A stretch of DNA of 64,000 nucleotides from Austropuccinia psidii (Eukaryota; Basidiomycota; Pucciniomycetes; Pucciniales; Sphaerophragmiaceae): contig JALGQZ010000014.1 in assembly GCA_023105745.1 (NCBI GenBank), forward strand, positions 4,621,888 to 4,685,887, in the 5' to 3' direction. A program made the translations under genes and the position numbers. How positions within the stretch are numbered: position 1 is the first letter of the stretch; every line of letters begins with the position of its first letter. Below, in pieces: positions 24,393 to 37,772 of the stretch. The notes below the pieces were generated by a model. That model made no database searches. It was given only the letters and a program-made list of their open reading frames with translations, and was not told the DNA's origin.

Positions 24393-26232
24393 TGTGAGCC
24401 TTAGAGGTAATTTCATATACCCAAAAGACCACAAATATAAAAAATAACATATTAATATAAATAAAATAAATTTATTTATATTATTAAAATAAAAATAAAA
24501 AAAATATAAATATAAAATCATATTAAAAATAAAAAATTAATTATAATTTAAAAATAAAATTACTTTAAATTTTGTAAATATAAAATTACATTTATACTTG
24601 AAAAATTTAAGTAAAAATGAAATTTTAACAAAATTGTGAAAAAATAAACAAATTTGGAAAAAAGTTAAATAAAATTTATTATAACTTTTTATCCAATAAA
24701 TAAACATATAAATTTTATTTCACCATTGGATTCCTCATAAAAAATCAGGTGGGGTCACCTCTGGGTGAAATTTTTGTAACTCAACTCTAAATAAGCTTAA
24801 ATTAAGTTTTTAGTATTTTCAATACAAAAGTTGAAAATCCTCAAAACCTTAATTTAATTCACACCACATGTGGTGTTAACCATCAATTTTTGTGTTAAAA
24901 TTGAGGTGTTGTGTTTAGTTTAGAAGTTATGAGGAATTAAAGTATTTTCAATTGAATTCAATTGAAATGTCAAAATGTGCGCGTGTATTACATAAGTGAA
25001 CTTTGATTTACATATGAGGTGTCAATTATTACTGTATTGTACTGTACAATTGAATTGAATTACATATGTAAATTATAAGTATAATACATGATGAGGAATT
25101 AAAGGAAAAATAAATTGGAAAGATTAAATTTGGGGGGGAAAAGGAACTCCAGCTCTAAGGGGGAGCTAGACCCCCAAAATCCTTGCTGACAGGCGTGGGA
25201 TGTCAAAATTCACGCAAAAGTTCATCACTTTTGGCCTGGAATTGAGTTACAGGGTCTGTGGACTCAATTGATGATGAGGTTTTGATACCAACTGGGGTAG
25301 TTTTAGCTGTTGCCAAGAAGGTAAAACTACCCTTAAGATAAAACAATCATAATAAAAACAGTTTTAACTGGTTTCTACGCCTCTGACACACATTCTGACG
25401 TGTTTTGAAGGCTCTAGGCCTGGTATTGCTATAGTAATGGCTGATTTAAGGGTCTAAAATGGCTAAAAATGGCTAAAAATGGCTTAAACCAGCCCTTTTT
25501 GGTCTAAACCAGGGTTCAATGATGCCATAATTGGCTTTTCTGTTGTCAGACTGTTTTTCACGACTGACAAGAGTCAATTTTACTTTTGGAGTAAGAGAAT
25601 TGATGGCTATAAAAGAATGTCTTCTTTGCCCCACTTTTCTCTTCATGTTAGAATCTTTTCCTTTTATTAATTAGTTTAAAACTGTTAAACCAATCAATCA
25701 AAGATTCCAACCACCACTTTTATATCATTTTAATCCTTTTAACCACGTGAAAAAATCATTATAATCATTGTTTGTAACTCTTATAATCATTTTTACCCCT
25801 GAACCACCCCAAAAGTGAATTAAAGCATCTTTCATCACTGTTAACTTTGTCACTTTGTTTCCAAATTCACTCTGGTCACTTTTGGGCGTGTTTTCTCTTT
25901 AATATTCTTTTTAAAGACTTTGTTCTTTAATTAATTGCTTGCAGTTCTTTGCTCAATTAATTCCAATTGAAATTGCTCTTGAAGAAATTTCTTTTGTAGC
26001 CTTAAAATATCTCTTGTAGAGTATTTTTTGGATAAATCTTTATTGTTGGTAAAACAATAAATTTTTATAATATTATTGTTTTATACTAATAAAGTTATAA
26101 ACAATAAAATTGGCGTGTTTTCTCTTAAAAATAATATTTCATACTATTTTTAATTGATTTTTACCTTATACAAATTTTGAGGACAGGAAAAGTACTTGAT
26201 TTTTAATCAAAGTTTCATATCCACACCTTACA
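24393..26232 (+). repeat. Element E 3' LTR (1840 bp)
   Basis: Same length as the 5' LTR; the only difference I found is T at 25723 against A at 17446. It is followed by the GTCAT duplication (26233-26237). Confidence 0.96.
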
Positions 26233-26322
26233 GTCATAAAACCATCATAATTGATGAATTATTTGAAATTGGAAAATGAATAATAGAAAATGAAAAAATC
26301 AACTAAGAACAAATTAATATAA

Positions 26323-26960
26323 TGTCACAGGGGCTCTTGGGGAAAACAAGAGTGGCCTGGAGCTTAGGAATAAAGGACTCACTTTGAGGGCTCCAAAGGA
26401 TAAAGAAAGAAAGAGAAGATTATAATTGTTTAATGTGAAGAAGAGCAACTACAAATATTACAAAGATAAGAGAAAGGAAAACGCCAGAGGCAAAAGATAA
26501 TCAGAGAAGCCAAAAGCCAAATAGCCATACAAATGAATCCTCAATTCACTGTTTTAACTTTCCAGAAAGAGCAATAGAATTAGTAAAGGGTATGACCACC
26601 AATATCCACTGAGGGGAAAAGAAAAGATGAAAATGACTGACTTATAAATATCAGTATTCACTTTAAACACTGAAAAAAAGAAAATAAAAACAAAAATAAA
26701 TCAAATATATTAATTAACTCGGGAAAAGGTCCACAGGGATGAAAAGGTGGCCATTATATGTCAAAGGTTTGAAAATTGATCCTGGAGGGTTTATCACCCA
26801 GCTGTCTTGAATGGTTTGGTTCAATACAGAGCTGGCCATCCTGATAACTCAACTGTGTTCCTGGAATTCCCACAGTGGAATATGAATTGGGCCAAAAGGT
26901 CCAATTCCATAAAGTCTGCCTCAATAGAGCCTGTATGGACCAATTGAGTTGTCCAAGGAG
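26323..26960 (-). repeat. Chromovirus LTR relic (related to the element G LTR)
   Basis: Begins TGTCACAGGGGCTCTT exactly like 52525, and shares the pattern of the next 400 bp (TTAATTAACT, GGGAAAAG and nearby blocks). Homology fades after about 26760. By analogy with G, where the LTR lies on the minus strand, this copy is in the same orientation. No polypurine tract or coding region is recognisable beside it. Confidence 0.55.
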
Positions 26961-28460
26961 TTCTGGAGTGCTTTATTCCTTGAGAGCCGATTTGATAATT
27001 AACAGCCTCTTGAAATTTCCCTTGAAGAATTATGGGCCAGTATTCTCTTGGGGAGAATACTATTGAAAATAAAAGGCCAACACCTGAAGGGTCAGGTGAT
27101 TGGTGTTCTCAAATGGTCTTGTGGATACTAACACGGATTTCCAGCTTTAGTAAGCTTAGTGTTCCTTTTAAATGAGCTAATGGGCTAGTTATGTGATTTG
27201 AAATGAACAAATCAAGTCCTGAAAATTTCACTTTTGCATTTCTGAGAAAAAATGGTGCATAATTTCATATAATACCATATATGCTCGATTTCTTGTTCCT
27301 GCAGCACAGGGTCCATGATTGAGGCAAGGGTTTTCCTGGAAGTGAGGTGTTGTCCTCTGTTAATTTCTGGAGGCCATGGCCAATTTGATTTCTGGCTCCT
27401 TTGAGGATTTGGCCAAATTTGGGGTCAGGTGGTCCCACTGCTTTGGCCCCTTTGCCCCTTTTGGTCTCATCATATTTGGGTCAAAAGGGGCCTAAAAGGT
27501 CCCACAGCCCACAGACGTGTGCCATAGACACCATAGGGTGTCTAATGGGCCCAAAAAGGCCATTTATCCCCTAAACCCTTTAATAAAAGGGGGTGGTCCA
27601 GAGGCCCTGGAGATGACTATAAGGTAAAAAAGACCCTCCAAGGCCCAAAATAAATTGGACTGGCTTGGGGCTTTTGAGGTGGGGAATCAGCCAAAAGGGC
27701 CAATACAGCAGGTCATGTCCAGAAGATGTGGGTGTGGTGCAAAGGCCATTTAACACCACTAGAGGCCAATAAGCCATAAATTATATCAGGCCATAATTTC
27801 TGTAAACACCAATCGTTGGGTGTTTTCCCATGATTGTAACAAGTATATGGGTTTTCAACATTTTTAAGTCTTGCATATATATAGTATTAATCCATTGTTG
27901 TTGAAAACATTTCAAATCAAAATGTAGTAAAAACTTACAACTTGGAAATATACATAAATATGTATAAAAATGAAGTTTTCAAATTCTGAATCAAAGTCCT
28001 GGCTTAAAGTAAGAATTGAAAAGATTCAAAAGGACTATAGCATTGCAATATTCTACTCCAGTTTCCTCTTGAGGGTATTCAGAGATTCAGTACTATCTTT
28101 TCTAGAGACCAAAAATTCTATAGTAATATGTGACTATTTGAATTGATAATATTTTACATATTTTTTAAATTTCAAATGAAACAGCAAAAAATATTTAAAG
28201 CTGTCTGCATATAAGCTACACTCTAAGGGATTCAATCCTCTAAAGTATCTGGGACGTGGTTTTGTGGAAGAATTATATGTTGGATATTTCAGGTTTCAGA
28301 AATAAATTTCATGTTACAGCTCTTTGAAATTTAGGAGTTTAATGGGCTTATTGGAAGATATCATTAGAATCACAAATTTAATTTTATTGTATTCATCTGA
28401 ATATAGTCCCTGAAGATTTTGGAAAATGACAATCATGAATGAATCTTCTATGAATCCCTA
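26961..28460. other. No gene recognised; GC-richer block then AT-rich DNA
   Basis: From about 27270 to 27780 the sequence is clearly richer in G and C, with many GGCC and TTTTGGCC-like words and a small hairpin (AGACACC ATA GGGTGTCT, near 27525). It resembles in style the 53750-54180 tail of element G and may be a decayed chromovirus 3' region. From 27781 to 28460 I see nothing. Confidence 0.4.
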
Positions 28461-29519
28461 TGATTTGAGCATTTCAGATATGACCACATGTCCAAACGGT
28501 TCACAAGAAAACCTTAAAATAATCATTCTTTTAAATAATTATCTTAAAATAAGTAAAAATACCATAAAAAGGCATAAATGCTGAATTGACTTAGAATATG
28601 ATGAAAAGACATGTGAAATGAATTATAACATTAGATTATTCATGTTGAAACACACATATATTATCTTTATGGCACATCTATAACATCAATACTCAATGAG
28701 TAATAAGAAAAATGTCATAAAAAGACACAAAGTCATATTTATCACACAAACCAATGGAACAAAATTTGAAATAAATTGCACCATTGGTTTCCCAATGGAA
28801 TATTCCACATAAATAAACTTTAAATCACTTCTCTAAAGTTAATAATCAAGGAATTAAGCTGAATATATGCACTTTTATGATTAGTGCATACATTCATGGT
28901 TTTTAGCTAATATCTCCTGAAATAAACATGATAGAGAGTTAAACCAAAGGTAAATTTAACACCTAATTAATGTTTAAATACAGAGATGAACTTTATTTGA
29001 CATGTTACAAAACAGGTTATAACTTGTAGGGGTTTATTGAACAAAATTGCTAGAGCTGTTGACCACTTTGTTGTGAAAGTGGTCCAAACTTAGAATAAAG
29101 TGGATATCTAGGCTCTACTAGCTCATAAGTGAATAATTCTGTATTTTGTATCATAATATTCAACGTACAACCCCCTGAAATCATGGCTTGAAGTTCAAAA
29201 TAATACGTTTTGACAGAAAAGATGGGTTACAAGAAAAAATCATCAATAATAGATCTTTGGTGATGTAATGAAATGCTCTTGGAAGCTTAATAAGGTCATA
29301 GCACACTATTAGAACTAACTCTCTAAATGGCTGTAGCATGTATAAACTAAAAGTCATTAATCATCAAAGCTTAAGCTTAAAATAAATCATTTATGATTAC
29401 TCACTGTAATCTTATTTTAAGCTTAATAGTCATATGAGTGATATAACTGGTTAATACTATTATATTATTATTAATACTAATGAAATACCCAAATTTAAGT
29501 ATTTTTCCAAGCCTATGAT
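28461..29519 (+). repeat. Left part of an old ~1.92-kb LTR, split by element C
   Basis: Reverse-complement match of the solo LTR at 41406-43340 over its whole length up to the ATGAT target site. The start is eroded (TGATTTGAG instead of TGTGAACC), so the left end is approximate. The LTR continues at 39208. Confidence 0.8.
29515..29519. other. Target-site duplication, left side of element C
   Basis: ATGAT, repeated at 39203-39207 just after the other LTR of element C. Confidence 0.95.
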
Positions 29520-30952
29520 TGTCAGGATGATACTATGATAAAGGTATAACTAGGCTAATTACAACTTTAACTGTGTATGTGACACAGCAGAAAATGATTA
29601 AAAAAGATTTATAAAGGTTTTATAATAAGATAAAAGGGTTCTACTATTGAGAAATAGTGGTGGTGAGCGCTATTGAGAACCCTGGGTGCAGGCTTTATCT
29701 GTTGGATTACAATAATAAAGTCTACAATAATTAAAGATTATAATTATACCTGATTATTTAACCAAGAGTAAAACTGTTTTTGACAGTTTACTACGTAGGT
29801 TATTCAAGAGCAGGATGAGGAAAGGTTTTTGGCTGTGAAAAGCCCTCCTTTTATCCTGAAATTGAGGTGGAAAGGCTGCTAGACCTTTCCACGTAGAGGA
29901 AGTGAAGATTTTTCACTCTCTATGACAGGCTTGTGGTTTGCAAACAGCCTGTATACCCTGTATTGGGCTCAGATGTGGTTTTGAAACCACATCTGGGCAG
30001 TTTTCACCAATACAGGGTGAAAATTTTCATCTGGGGACCTCACAGCCTGATTCTGACGTGTATGACGCATAGAATGCTGTACAGAAACTGTATGGGACCC
30101 CAGTATTGACTGACATATGGGGTATTGAAGTAAAAACATTCTTCTTCGTCTATTTGACACCTCATATTCATGGTTATGGGATATTATCCCATGGTAAGGC
30201 TGTATCTGACAGCAGGTGGGATTTTGACCTTAAAATGGTCATAACTCTGTCGGTTTTTGAGATATCAAGCTCAAAGTTGGTTCATTGAATAGCTCTGTAT
30301 GGGCTCTACACAATGGTACCCAACTTGACATGGCTATAATTAAATATGACAAAGTTATCCCATGTACAAGTATTTTTGTACATTGGCGTGGTCTGGTCAA
30401 AAGCTGTATTAAGCTTGTTTGGCCAATAACTTCTGTTGTAGTTGAGTTATGAGGAAATGGATGGCACCATCAGATAGCCCTGATTGTGCTCTTTCCAAAA
30501 ATACCCCACTTCAGGTATCTCACACTAAAGCTGTAAAAGCTAGATGAGAGGTGAATGTTTTGTTCACCCTTATTTGGTCTGAATTTGACCATAACTCAAG
30601 TAATACTTGTGCTAGCTCAGTTTGGCTGGTACCATTGGATAGCCCTGGCTTAGAGCTTCATTCTGAATACCCATTTGATGGGGTTAAGCCTCTCCTTCTA
30701 GATTTTAGATGAGAGGTGAAAATTATTAAGGTTTATGCTCAGCAATAACTTTGAGCAGGAATAACTTTGTTATTTCTTGTCCTATGGTGATGGGACTTAT
30801 ATTTTCAGGAAGAGGTGAGTTTCCTCTTTATTTTCATACCTTTTGAGCTAATTTGGCTCAGCTCCATGTTTTGGTGGTATTTTGGCTATACCATTGGTTT
30901 ATGGTATTTTGGCTGTCATGCTTGTGCTCTGGTTTTGAGTCACAGGCTGACA
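29520..30952 (-). repeat. Element C 3' LTR (1433 bp)
   Basis: TGTCAG...CTGACA. It is preceded on the minus strand by a polypurine tract (30953-30968, TTTTAGAGGGAGGGTA read on the minus strand). Confidence 0.95.
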
Positions 30953-30976
30953 TACCCTCCCTCTAAAAAAGGCTCA

Positions 30977-33900
30977 TCATTGATGAGACTGTTCAGTCCT
31001 CCTAGATGCTCTGAATCTCCTTAAATGGAGGTTCCCATCTGGTATGGCATCCTCTGCCAACCATTTGTCTTTGTCAGCTGTCTGGTTCTTGAATCTGACT
31101 AGATATTGTCTCTGATCCTTCCCATTAAGTCTGATTTTTCTGGCCCTGATGATTTTACTCACAGGTCCAGGAGAGTCTTCTACTTCCACTATTTCTTGTG
31201 GAGTGGTGTTCTTCTTCCTGCAGGGGAATTTATCCTCCTCTGTTTGGAAGTAGGGTTTGACCAGGCTCACTGGAAAGACTGGGTGTTTCCTAGAAAACTC
31301 CTCAGTGAGCTTGACCTCTACTGCATTCTTCCCTATCAACTTAATGATAGTGAAGGGCCCTACAAATGAGTCTCTCATTTTCTTGGGTCCTTTGAGATTG
31401 TTAAAGTTTAGTGTAGACACTAACACCTGGTCCCCTTCCTTGAAGTCAGGTTCCATATGTGATTTGTCCCACCTCTTCTTATTATACTCTTTGGCCTCAG
31501 CTATGCATTTGGCAGCAGTATCACAGGCTTTCTTCCACATATCATGGAAGTCTTTGGCTGTGGGGTGGATGGTAAGAAGATTTTTCTTCAAGTGATCCAC
31601 AGGTAAAAGGGGATTCCACCCTTTCTCTACCAGTGCAGGTGTTTTTCCTGTGGTAGAGTGCTGGCTTGTATTATAAGCCAGTTGGACTGCTGGTAAGAGG
31701 GTGACCCAATCATGGGTTTATCCCTCATGGTCCTTGTATTCCATGCCATAGGCACAGAACCTCCTGAGGATGTCCTCCATTGTTTGGATCATCCTCTCAG
31801 CTAGGCCATCTGTTTGTGGATGGTAAGCTGTGGAAAAAGCAAGCTTGGTGCCTAGCATGTCATATAAATTGGTCCAAAATTCAGATGTGAATTTTGGGTC
31901 CCTGTCACTAATTATCATCTTAGGGACTCCACAGGTGGATATGGTGTTATTCCAAAATAACAGAGCAGTGTCCATGGCTGTGTCCTCTTTATGGCATGGT
32001 AGACATCTCATGCTTTTGCTGAACCTATCAACTATGATTAGGCAGGAATTGTAGTTTTCTTTGCCTCCTGGGACAAGTCCTGTGACCCAGTCCATGTTGA
32101 TGGTTTCCCATGGGTGCTTGGGTTCTTCTATGTGTTGAAGCAACCCATATTTCTTCCCATGCTTTCTATTTGCCTTTTGGCATCTTTCACAAGTGTTGAT
32201 GTATTCACTCAACTCTTGCTCCTACTTGGGCCACCAAGCTGTGCTTGCTACCCTCTCTTTAGTCCTGTCCTCACTCATGTGTCCCATGTAGGGGCAGTCA
32301 TGGCATTCCTGCAGGATTAAAGAGATGTGGTCTCTGTCTATTACTGTGAGTGCACTGGTGTGCTTTTCTCTGTGATAAATCAGGCCATCTATAAGGAAGA
32401 ATTTATTGTCCTTATAGGCCCTCAACCAGGGTTCCTCCAGCTGGGTTTCCAGTTCTGGGCTCCTGTATTTTTGTTGAAGGAGTTGGAGTAGTATGCTACA
32501 CTGTTTGTGTTTAGCATAAGATTTCAGTACTGCATTGAAAAATTCAGTGTGCAATTCTGAGGAACTTATTCCCAGTATGGGGGTTTCTGTCCCTTCTGAA
32601 TCAGTGTTTCCACTGTCAAGGGTACCACTACCTGGTTCCCATTCAGAGAATCTGAAGTTTTTCTTCCTATTTATTTCCATAAAATGGATAGGAATTTTTG
32701 AAGCAACTTCGGGGTCATAAGCTGGATTGCTTTTGACATTTTCCAGTGGCCATCTGCTAAGGCCATCTGCATTGGTATGGCTTTTACCTTCCTTGTATAT
32801 GATGTTCATGTTCCCTCTATACTCCTGGATGGCTATTTGCCATCTCAGCATGTGTCTATTAGTAGTCTTCATGCTTAGTAAAGACTTCAAGGCTGTGCAG
32901 TCTGTGTAGACTTCAAAGACTGCACCCTCCAAATAATAATGGAGTTTTTCCAGAGCCCAGACTAGACATAGACATTCTGTCTGGGTGGCCCCATACCTGG
33001 CTTCTGAATCTTTCACCTGCCTGGAGATGTAACATATTACACCTTCTCTTGGTTCACCATCCACAATTTGTCTTTGGTGAAGGGCTGCTCCCAAGCCTTG
33101 GCTGCATGCTGCATCTATATATAACTTGAATGGTAGTTCAAAGTCAGGCAAGATCAGCACAGGTGCATTTGTGAGTTCATATTTGATCCTCTCATATGCA
33201 TCCCTCCTTTCCTTGGTTATTTCAAAAACTACATCCTTTGAGCATAACTTGTATAAACTACTGGTTATGTGAGCAAAGTGTTTGATGTGGTTTCTATAGT
33301 AGCTAGCAAATCCAAGGAAAGATTGCATTTCTTTGATGTTCTTTGGTACTGGCTTTTGCAGTACTGCTGCTACTTTGTTCTGGTCAATTGCCAGACTAAG
33401 GCCTGAGACTTTGTGTCCTAGAGCTAGTAGCTCTTGTTGGCCAAAATTACACTTTTTAAGTGAAATTTTCAGATTGATGGGTGTACATTTACTTAGCACT
33501 CTGTCTATGTATTGTACATGGTCTTCCCATGTCTCTGAGTATATAATGATATCATCAATATACACTACCATCCAGCCTTCCATTATTTCTTCTTGAAATA
33601 TGGTGTCCATCATCCTTTGGAAGTGGGCTGGTGCATTCTTGATGCCAAATGGCATCCTGGTGTACTCATATATGCCCATATGGCATATTATTCTGAGTAA
33701 TTTCATGGAGTTTGGTTTAACTCCATTTTGGTGGAAGCCCTTCATACAATCCATCTTGGTTATGTATTTGGCTTTGGCCAATTTATCCAAGGCATGAGGT
33801 ATCCTTGGTATAGGATACCTGTCTGCTTTTGTGTAGTTGTTCAGGGCTCTGAAGTCTCCACACAATCTAGACTTGCCATCATGCCAGGTGATTAGGACAG

Positions 33901-36831
33901 GAGTGGTGATTTCCACTATTTCATTATGTCCAATCTTCCTAATGACATCCATGTCCAGGAGTTCATTGATATGTTTCTCAATCTCTTTCCTGGTCTCCAG
34001 ACTTGCTGGGTAAGGAGGTCTCCTTAACATGGGTGGATAAGGCCTTTCTACATCTAGATATAGTTCTATATCATGGCCTTTGATCTTGCCTAATGGTTCT
34101 TCACCAATGGCAAATGCTGGTCTATTCTTCCTCAGCGTCTTCAGTAAACTTAGCTTTTGTTTACTGGTGAGGGTATTGCTAAACTGTCCCTCTCTGAATT
34201 CTTTCAGAAGTTCTTCCAGTGGGTACTGAGAAGATATCTGGTATATATCAAGAGAAAATTTCTTTTCCTTGTTAGTACCAATGGTAATATGCCTATTTTT
34301 ACTGTTGTAAATATCTATGCCATACATTCTCTGGTAATCTGTTCCCAGTAGAAACCCTTGGATGTGGGCATCTTCAAGCACTACAAACTCTGGGTTGAGT
34401 CTGATATTACCTTTTCTGTGGGGTATAATTATCTCTTTGATAATTGTCCCAATAGAGGTCATCTTTCCAGATGCACTCTTAAAGTTCTTTGCCCTGGTGG
34501 GCAAGAGTTCTTTTTCCCAGTTTGGGAAGTGGTTATCCAGATAATTTCTGGCCACTATGGAGCAGTGTGCTCCACTGTCAATGATCAGTGGGTGCTGAGC
34601 ATTGTCAATACATAAAGTCATTTTTGTGGCTGTTCCATGTATATATGCCATTCCTTTGGTTGGTGTAACCAGGAATGTTTGTGCATCTTGTGTATGTTTG
34701 CACAAGTTCTTGTTGGCAGTGTCTTGTGGCATGCCTGCTTCCAACTGTATATCCTGGATTTCTAGTGGGGTTTCCTCTTGGTATTCCACTAGAAATTCCT
34801 CTCTTGGGTCTTGATCCTCATCAGATGGTTCTCTAATGGCATCACCCATAGAGTCTGATTCAGAATCCTCTGTTGGAGGTTCTTCTTCAGGGACTTTTTC
34901 TATAGCATAGACTTTCTTCTTTGCTTTTGGACAGTTGTTGGCATAGTGGTCTGTTGAACCACAATTGTGACAAGAATTCTTCTTCTTTCCCACTTCTGCC
35001 ACTCTTTCTCTGGGTTTGTCTTTAAACTCTACCCTGGAAGGTTGTTTCTCTTTCAAACTATTGCTTCTATATGGGGTGAATTTCCCTATATTAGTCCTTT
35101 TCCTTATGTCTTGTAAGGTATTGGCTATATCATCTAGAGTGCAATTTTGGTTGCATCTGCACTTTACTGCATGCTCTAGTTCTCCTGGCAGTTGTGTCAG
35201 AAGTTTATGATTCCTCATTTGAATGTTCATTTGAGGATCAATGGCTTTAAGTCTTTTAGACTGTCTAAGACACCACTCATATGGATCTTTGTCCACAGAG
35301 TATTTGTCATTTTCAAATGACATGGTCTTTTGCCATATCCAAGTTCCATTACTGTACTTTTGGATTATTTGACTCTTCCACCATGGCCAATTTCTTCTGC
35401 CATGGATTTCTTTCATTTCAGTGTACCATATACTTGCATGACCTTTAAATGCAGTATTCAGTCTAGCAGTAATCCAGTAATCTGGTATGCTTGGTACATC
35501 AATGAAGAGTCCATCAATATAATTTATGAGTTCCATATGATCATATTCTCCTGATCCAGAGAATTTGGGCCAGTTTGAGGCCTCAGGAAGCTGTTTCCAG
35601 GCTTCCTTCTCTGAATAAGACATGCCATCTCCATCCTGGTATTGTGATGGAGATCTTGCCTTATTCAACAACATGGAATCTGGTTTGATGTCATCTGGTT
35701 GATATGGATTCCCCATAGCTTGGCCTTGTGGTTGGGGCTTTAAGCTATGGTAGGCATCAAACAATGTGTTGATGTCTTGGTTCAGACACTCCCTGTCCCT
35801 GCTGCTATGGTGTTGTTCTTCAGAGACTTGATTCAGTATCTTGTTGGTTTCTTCAGAGGCTTTGCTCAGTTGAGCATATCCTTCCTGAAGGTTTTTAACT
35901 ATCTGCTCCAATGAGGCTTGAGTTTTTCTCATCCTCTCTTGGGCAGCTGCAAATTCTGCAGCCTGCTTTGCAGATTGCTCAGCATATTGGGACATTTGCA
36001 ACCACAGTTCGTCACTTTTGATGTTGCTCTCAGATGTGATAATGTTATTTTCAGTCTGAGTGGGGGTAATGTTTCTATTACTAGGACTACTGATTCTAGA
36101 GTGGTTTACAACTACTTCTGGTTCTTGTGTACTTCTTTTACCAAATCTAACAGCTTCTGGATCATGGGGTCTGACTCTTTCCTCCTCTGGTTGAAGGAGG
36201 CTTTGTTCTTGCCCTTGTTGCCTTGTCTTCTCTCAAACCTTCCTGGAATTGTGAAGAATGGTGACTCTTGGCCACTGATCTGCTGGTTTCTGAATGGTGT
36301 GAAGCCACTGGAGAGCTTATTTGGCTTTCTCCTTGTGAACCTGAAGGAATCTGAGTAGGCCCTGTCTGGGTTAACTGTTCTTCTATAGCTTGGATAGTGG
36401 CTTGATTCTCCCTTATCCTCTGTGCCCTTGCCTCCAGGAGTCTGTGCTGCCTGGTAGGGTTCCAACCCTTGGTGATTACCATAAGGTCCTTGAAGTCTAT
36501 CTCTTTGAGACAAATCTTCTGGCAACTTGATCCCAGTTCTGCCCAGTGAGTTGCTAGGTTGAACCTCTTGTTGTCCATGCTCCATTAAAACAAATCTTTG
36601 AGGAGTTGGTGGATTTGAAGAACTTGATCCATATCCTTCCAGTCCTCTGGTTTGAGGTTTCTGTTGAATTGGAGTGTAAATGGCAAGGTTGATATTATCT
36701 CCCTCATTGTTTTGCCATCCACCACTGTGTCCAATGTGTCTTCTTTCAGGTCTTCTGGTTCTAGACATTCCTGCTCTATCCTCTGGCTGGTTCCTTTGGA
36801 AGCCAAGGTCTCTGAGGTATGCAGGGGACAT
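30977..36831 (-). pseudogene. Element C gag-pol polyprotein, three disabling lesions
   Basis: Nearly complete Gag-Pol starting at ATG 36831 and ending 24 bases before the 3' LTR. Parts present: N-terminal overlap region, capsid-type gag, CCHC knuckle (near 34965), protease with Asp-Ser-Gly (near 34580), RT with YIDD (near 33560), RNase H (near 33120), H2C2 finger, integrase DDE core with an intact AERMIQ-type glutamate motif (near 31800), GPF motif (near 31350) and a chromo-like tail (31150-30990). Lesions: a net one-base loss near 36240, a TAG at 32222-32224 replacing the Trp of the WWPKW-type sequence, and a TAA at 31718-31720. Element D gives the intact reference for the 5' part. Confidence 0.92.
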
Positions 36832-37728
36832 ATCAGTGTTTGCAAGCAGTGAAAAACTCTATGTTCTTAGGGTATTTACCTTTGACTGTGCCTTGTACAA
36901 ATTTGTTATCTGCTGATTTGGGCAGTTTGCCTTTGGAGGTTACAACTGGGTTAATAATTGTAATCTTCCCTGTACAAGTGGTTAAGGTTGGTTTACCTTG
37001 TATTGAAGCAGAGTTTTGTGGTTTCCTACTCCTCTGAGTGGCTATTGGTGTCCACTTCTTGGCTGTAATGAGGCCTTCACTAAGCCTTTTTCCTTTACCC
37101 TCGCTGCCCTCTGGTTCTGAGGGTGTCACTGGTGTGTTGGCCTGTGACTGGGTTTCAAGTGGGATGTAGTTTTCTTCCACTGAATCAAAACAGGAAAAAG
37201 AGGGCTTATGTCAGTTAAGACTTCTTAAAAGGCTGGTTTTGCACGTCTAAGAATGGCCTCTGGGCTTGTATATCATTACAGTATGCCCTTGTATAATGAC
37301 AGTGTAATTGAATTAACAATTTCACGTCAGAATTACAGCTTTTGGTACCCTGTCACACTGTTTGTGTGCCAGTATCCCACAGATACACTTGTGGTTTTCA
37401 AGTGTATTCTGTACAAGTGGTTCTGTATAAGTGTTATTGAGTTAACAATACACTTAATCCACGCCTCAACTGATGGTTTTTCAGTCAGAGGTGTCCTTAT
37501 TCAGTCAAGAATACAGGACTTATTGATGGCTTATGTGTTTTTATATACAAAACACGCCAAAAATAATCAAATTCAGTGGGTATTAGCCACGTGAATAATA
37601 CTCTTATAATATGAGTATGTATATAAAAAGGATAAATATATATAATATATATATTTAAATAAAGAAATTACGCCTAAAAAAAGATAAAACACTGGTTAAT
37701 AAGTCATAAAAAGAGAAAAAGACTTACT
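36112..37728 (-). pseudogene. Element C spliced accessory gene, broken
   Basis: Same layout as D. Exon 0 ends with A at 37728 before GTAAGT; intron 1 is 37727-37180; exon 1 is 37179-36880 and starts TG; intron 2 is 36879-36812 (68 nt, contains the gag-pol ATG at 36831); exon 2 starts at 36811. A TAA at 36585 replaces the CAA codon of D, and the indel near 36240 shifts the last part. Splice signals are fully conserved although the coding part is dead. Confidence 0.65.
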
Positions 37729-37756
37729 TATAAGGTCCAAAAAGGTTTTAAAACAT

Positions 37757-37769
37757 GGCCAGGCCCCCA
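37757..37769 (-). other. Element C primer binding site
   Basis: TGGGGGCCTGGCC on the minus strand, three bases inside the 5' LTR. Confidence 0.7.
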
Positions 37770-37772
37770 AAA

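Larger units (their letters stand above)
16116..26232 (+). mobile_element. Element E: full-length, apparently intact Ty3/gypsy retrotransposon
   Basis: 10,117 bp with two 1840-bp LTRs, 5-bp target duplications, primer binding site, polypurine tract, an uninterrupted 1974-codon gag-pol ORF and an uninterrupted spliced accessory gene. Reading the LTRs side by side I found one difference (A at 17446, T at 25723), so insertion is recent. It is the only element here with all parts present and open, making it the best candidate for current activity. One caution is an altered protease active site (see gag-pol). Confidence 0.96.

Noticed and set aside
26875..27066. ORF near the chromovirus LTR relic
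   Set aside because: Lies in LTR-like DNA, no protein-like conservation visible.
27580..27777. Minus-strand ORF in the GC-richer block
   Set aside because: No domain, low complexity from GGCC words, no supporting splice signals.
32535..36852. Many plus-strand ORFs across element C, and minus-strand ORFs across D and E
   Set aside because: They mirror the coding strand of gag-pol, recur in every copy only because the sense protein is conserved, and show no domain.
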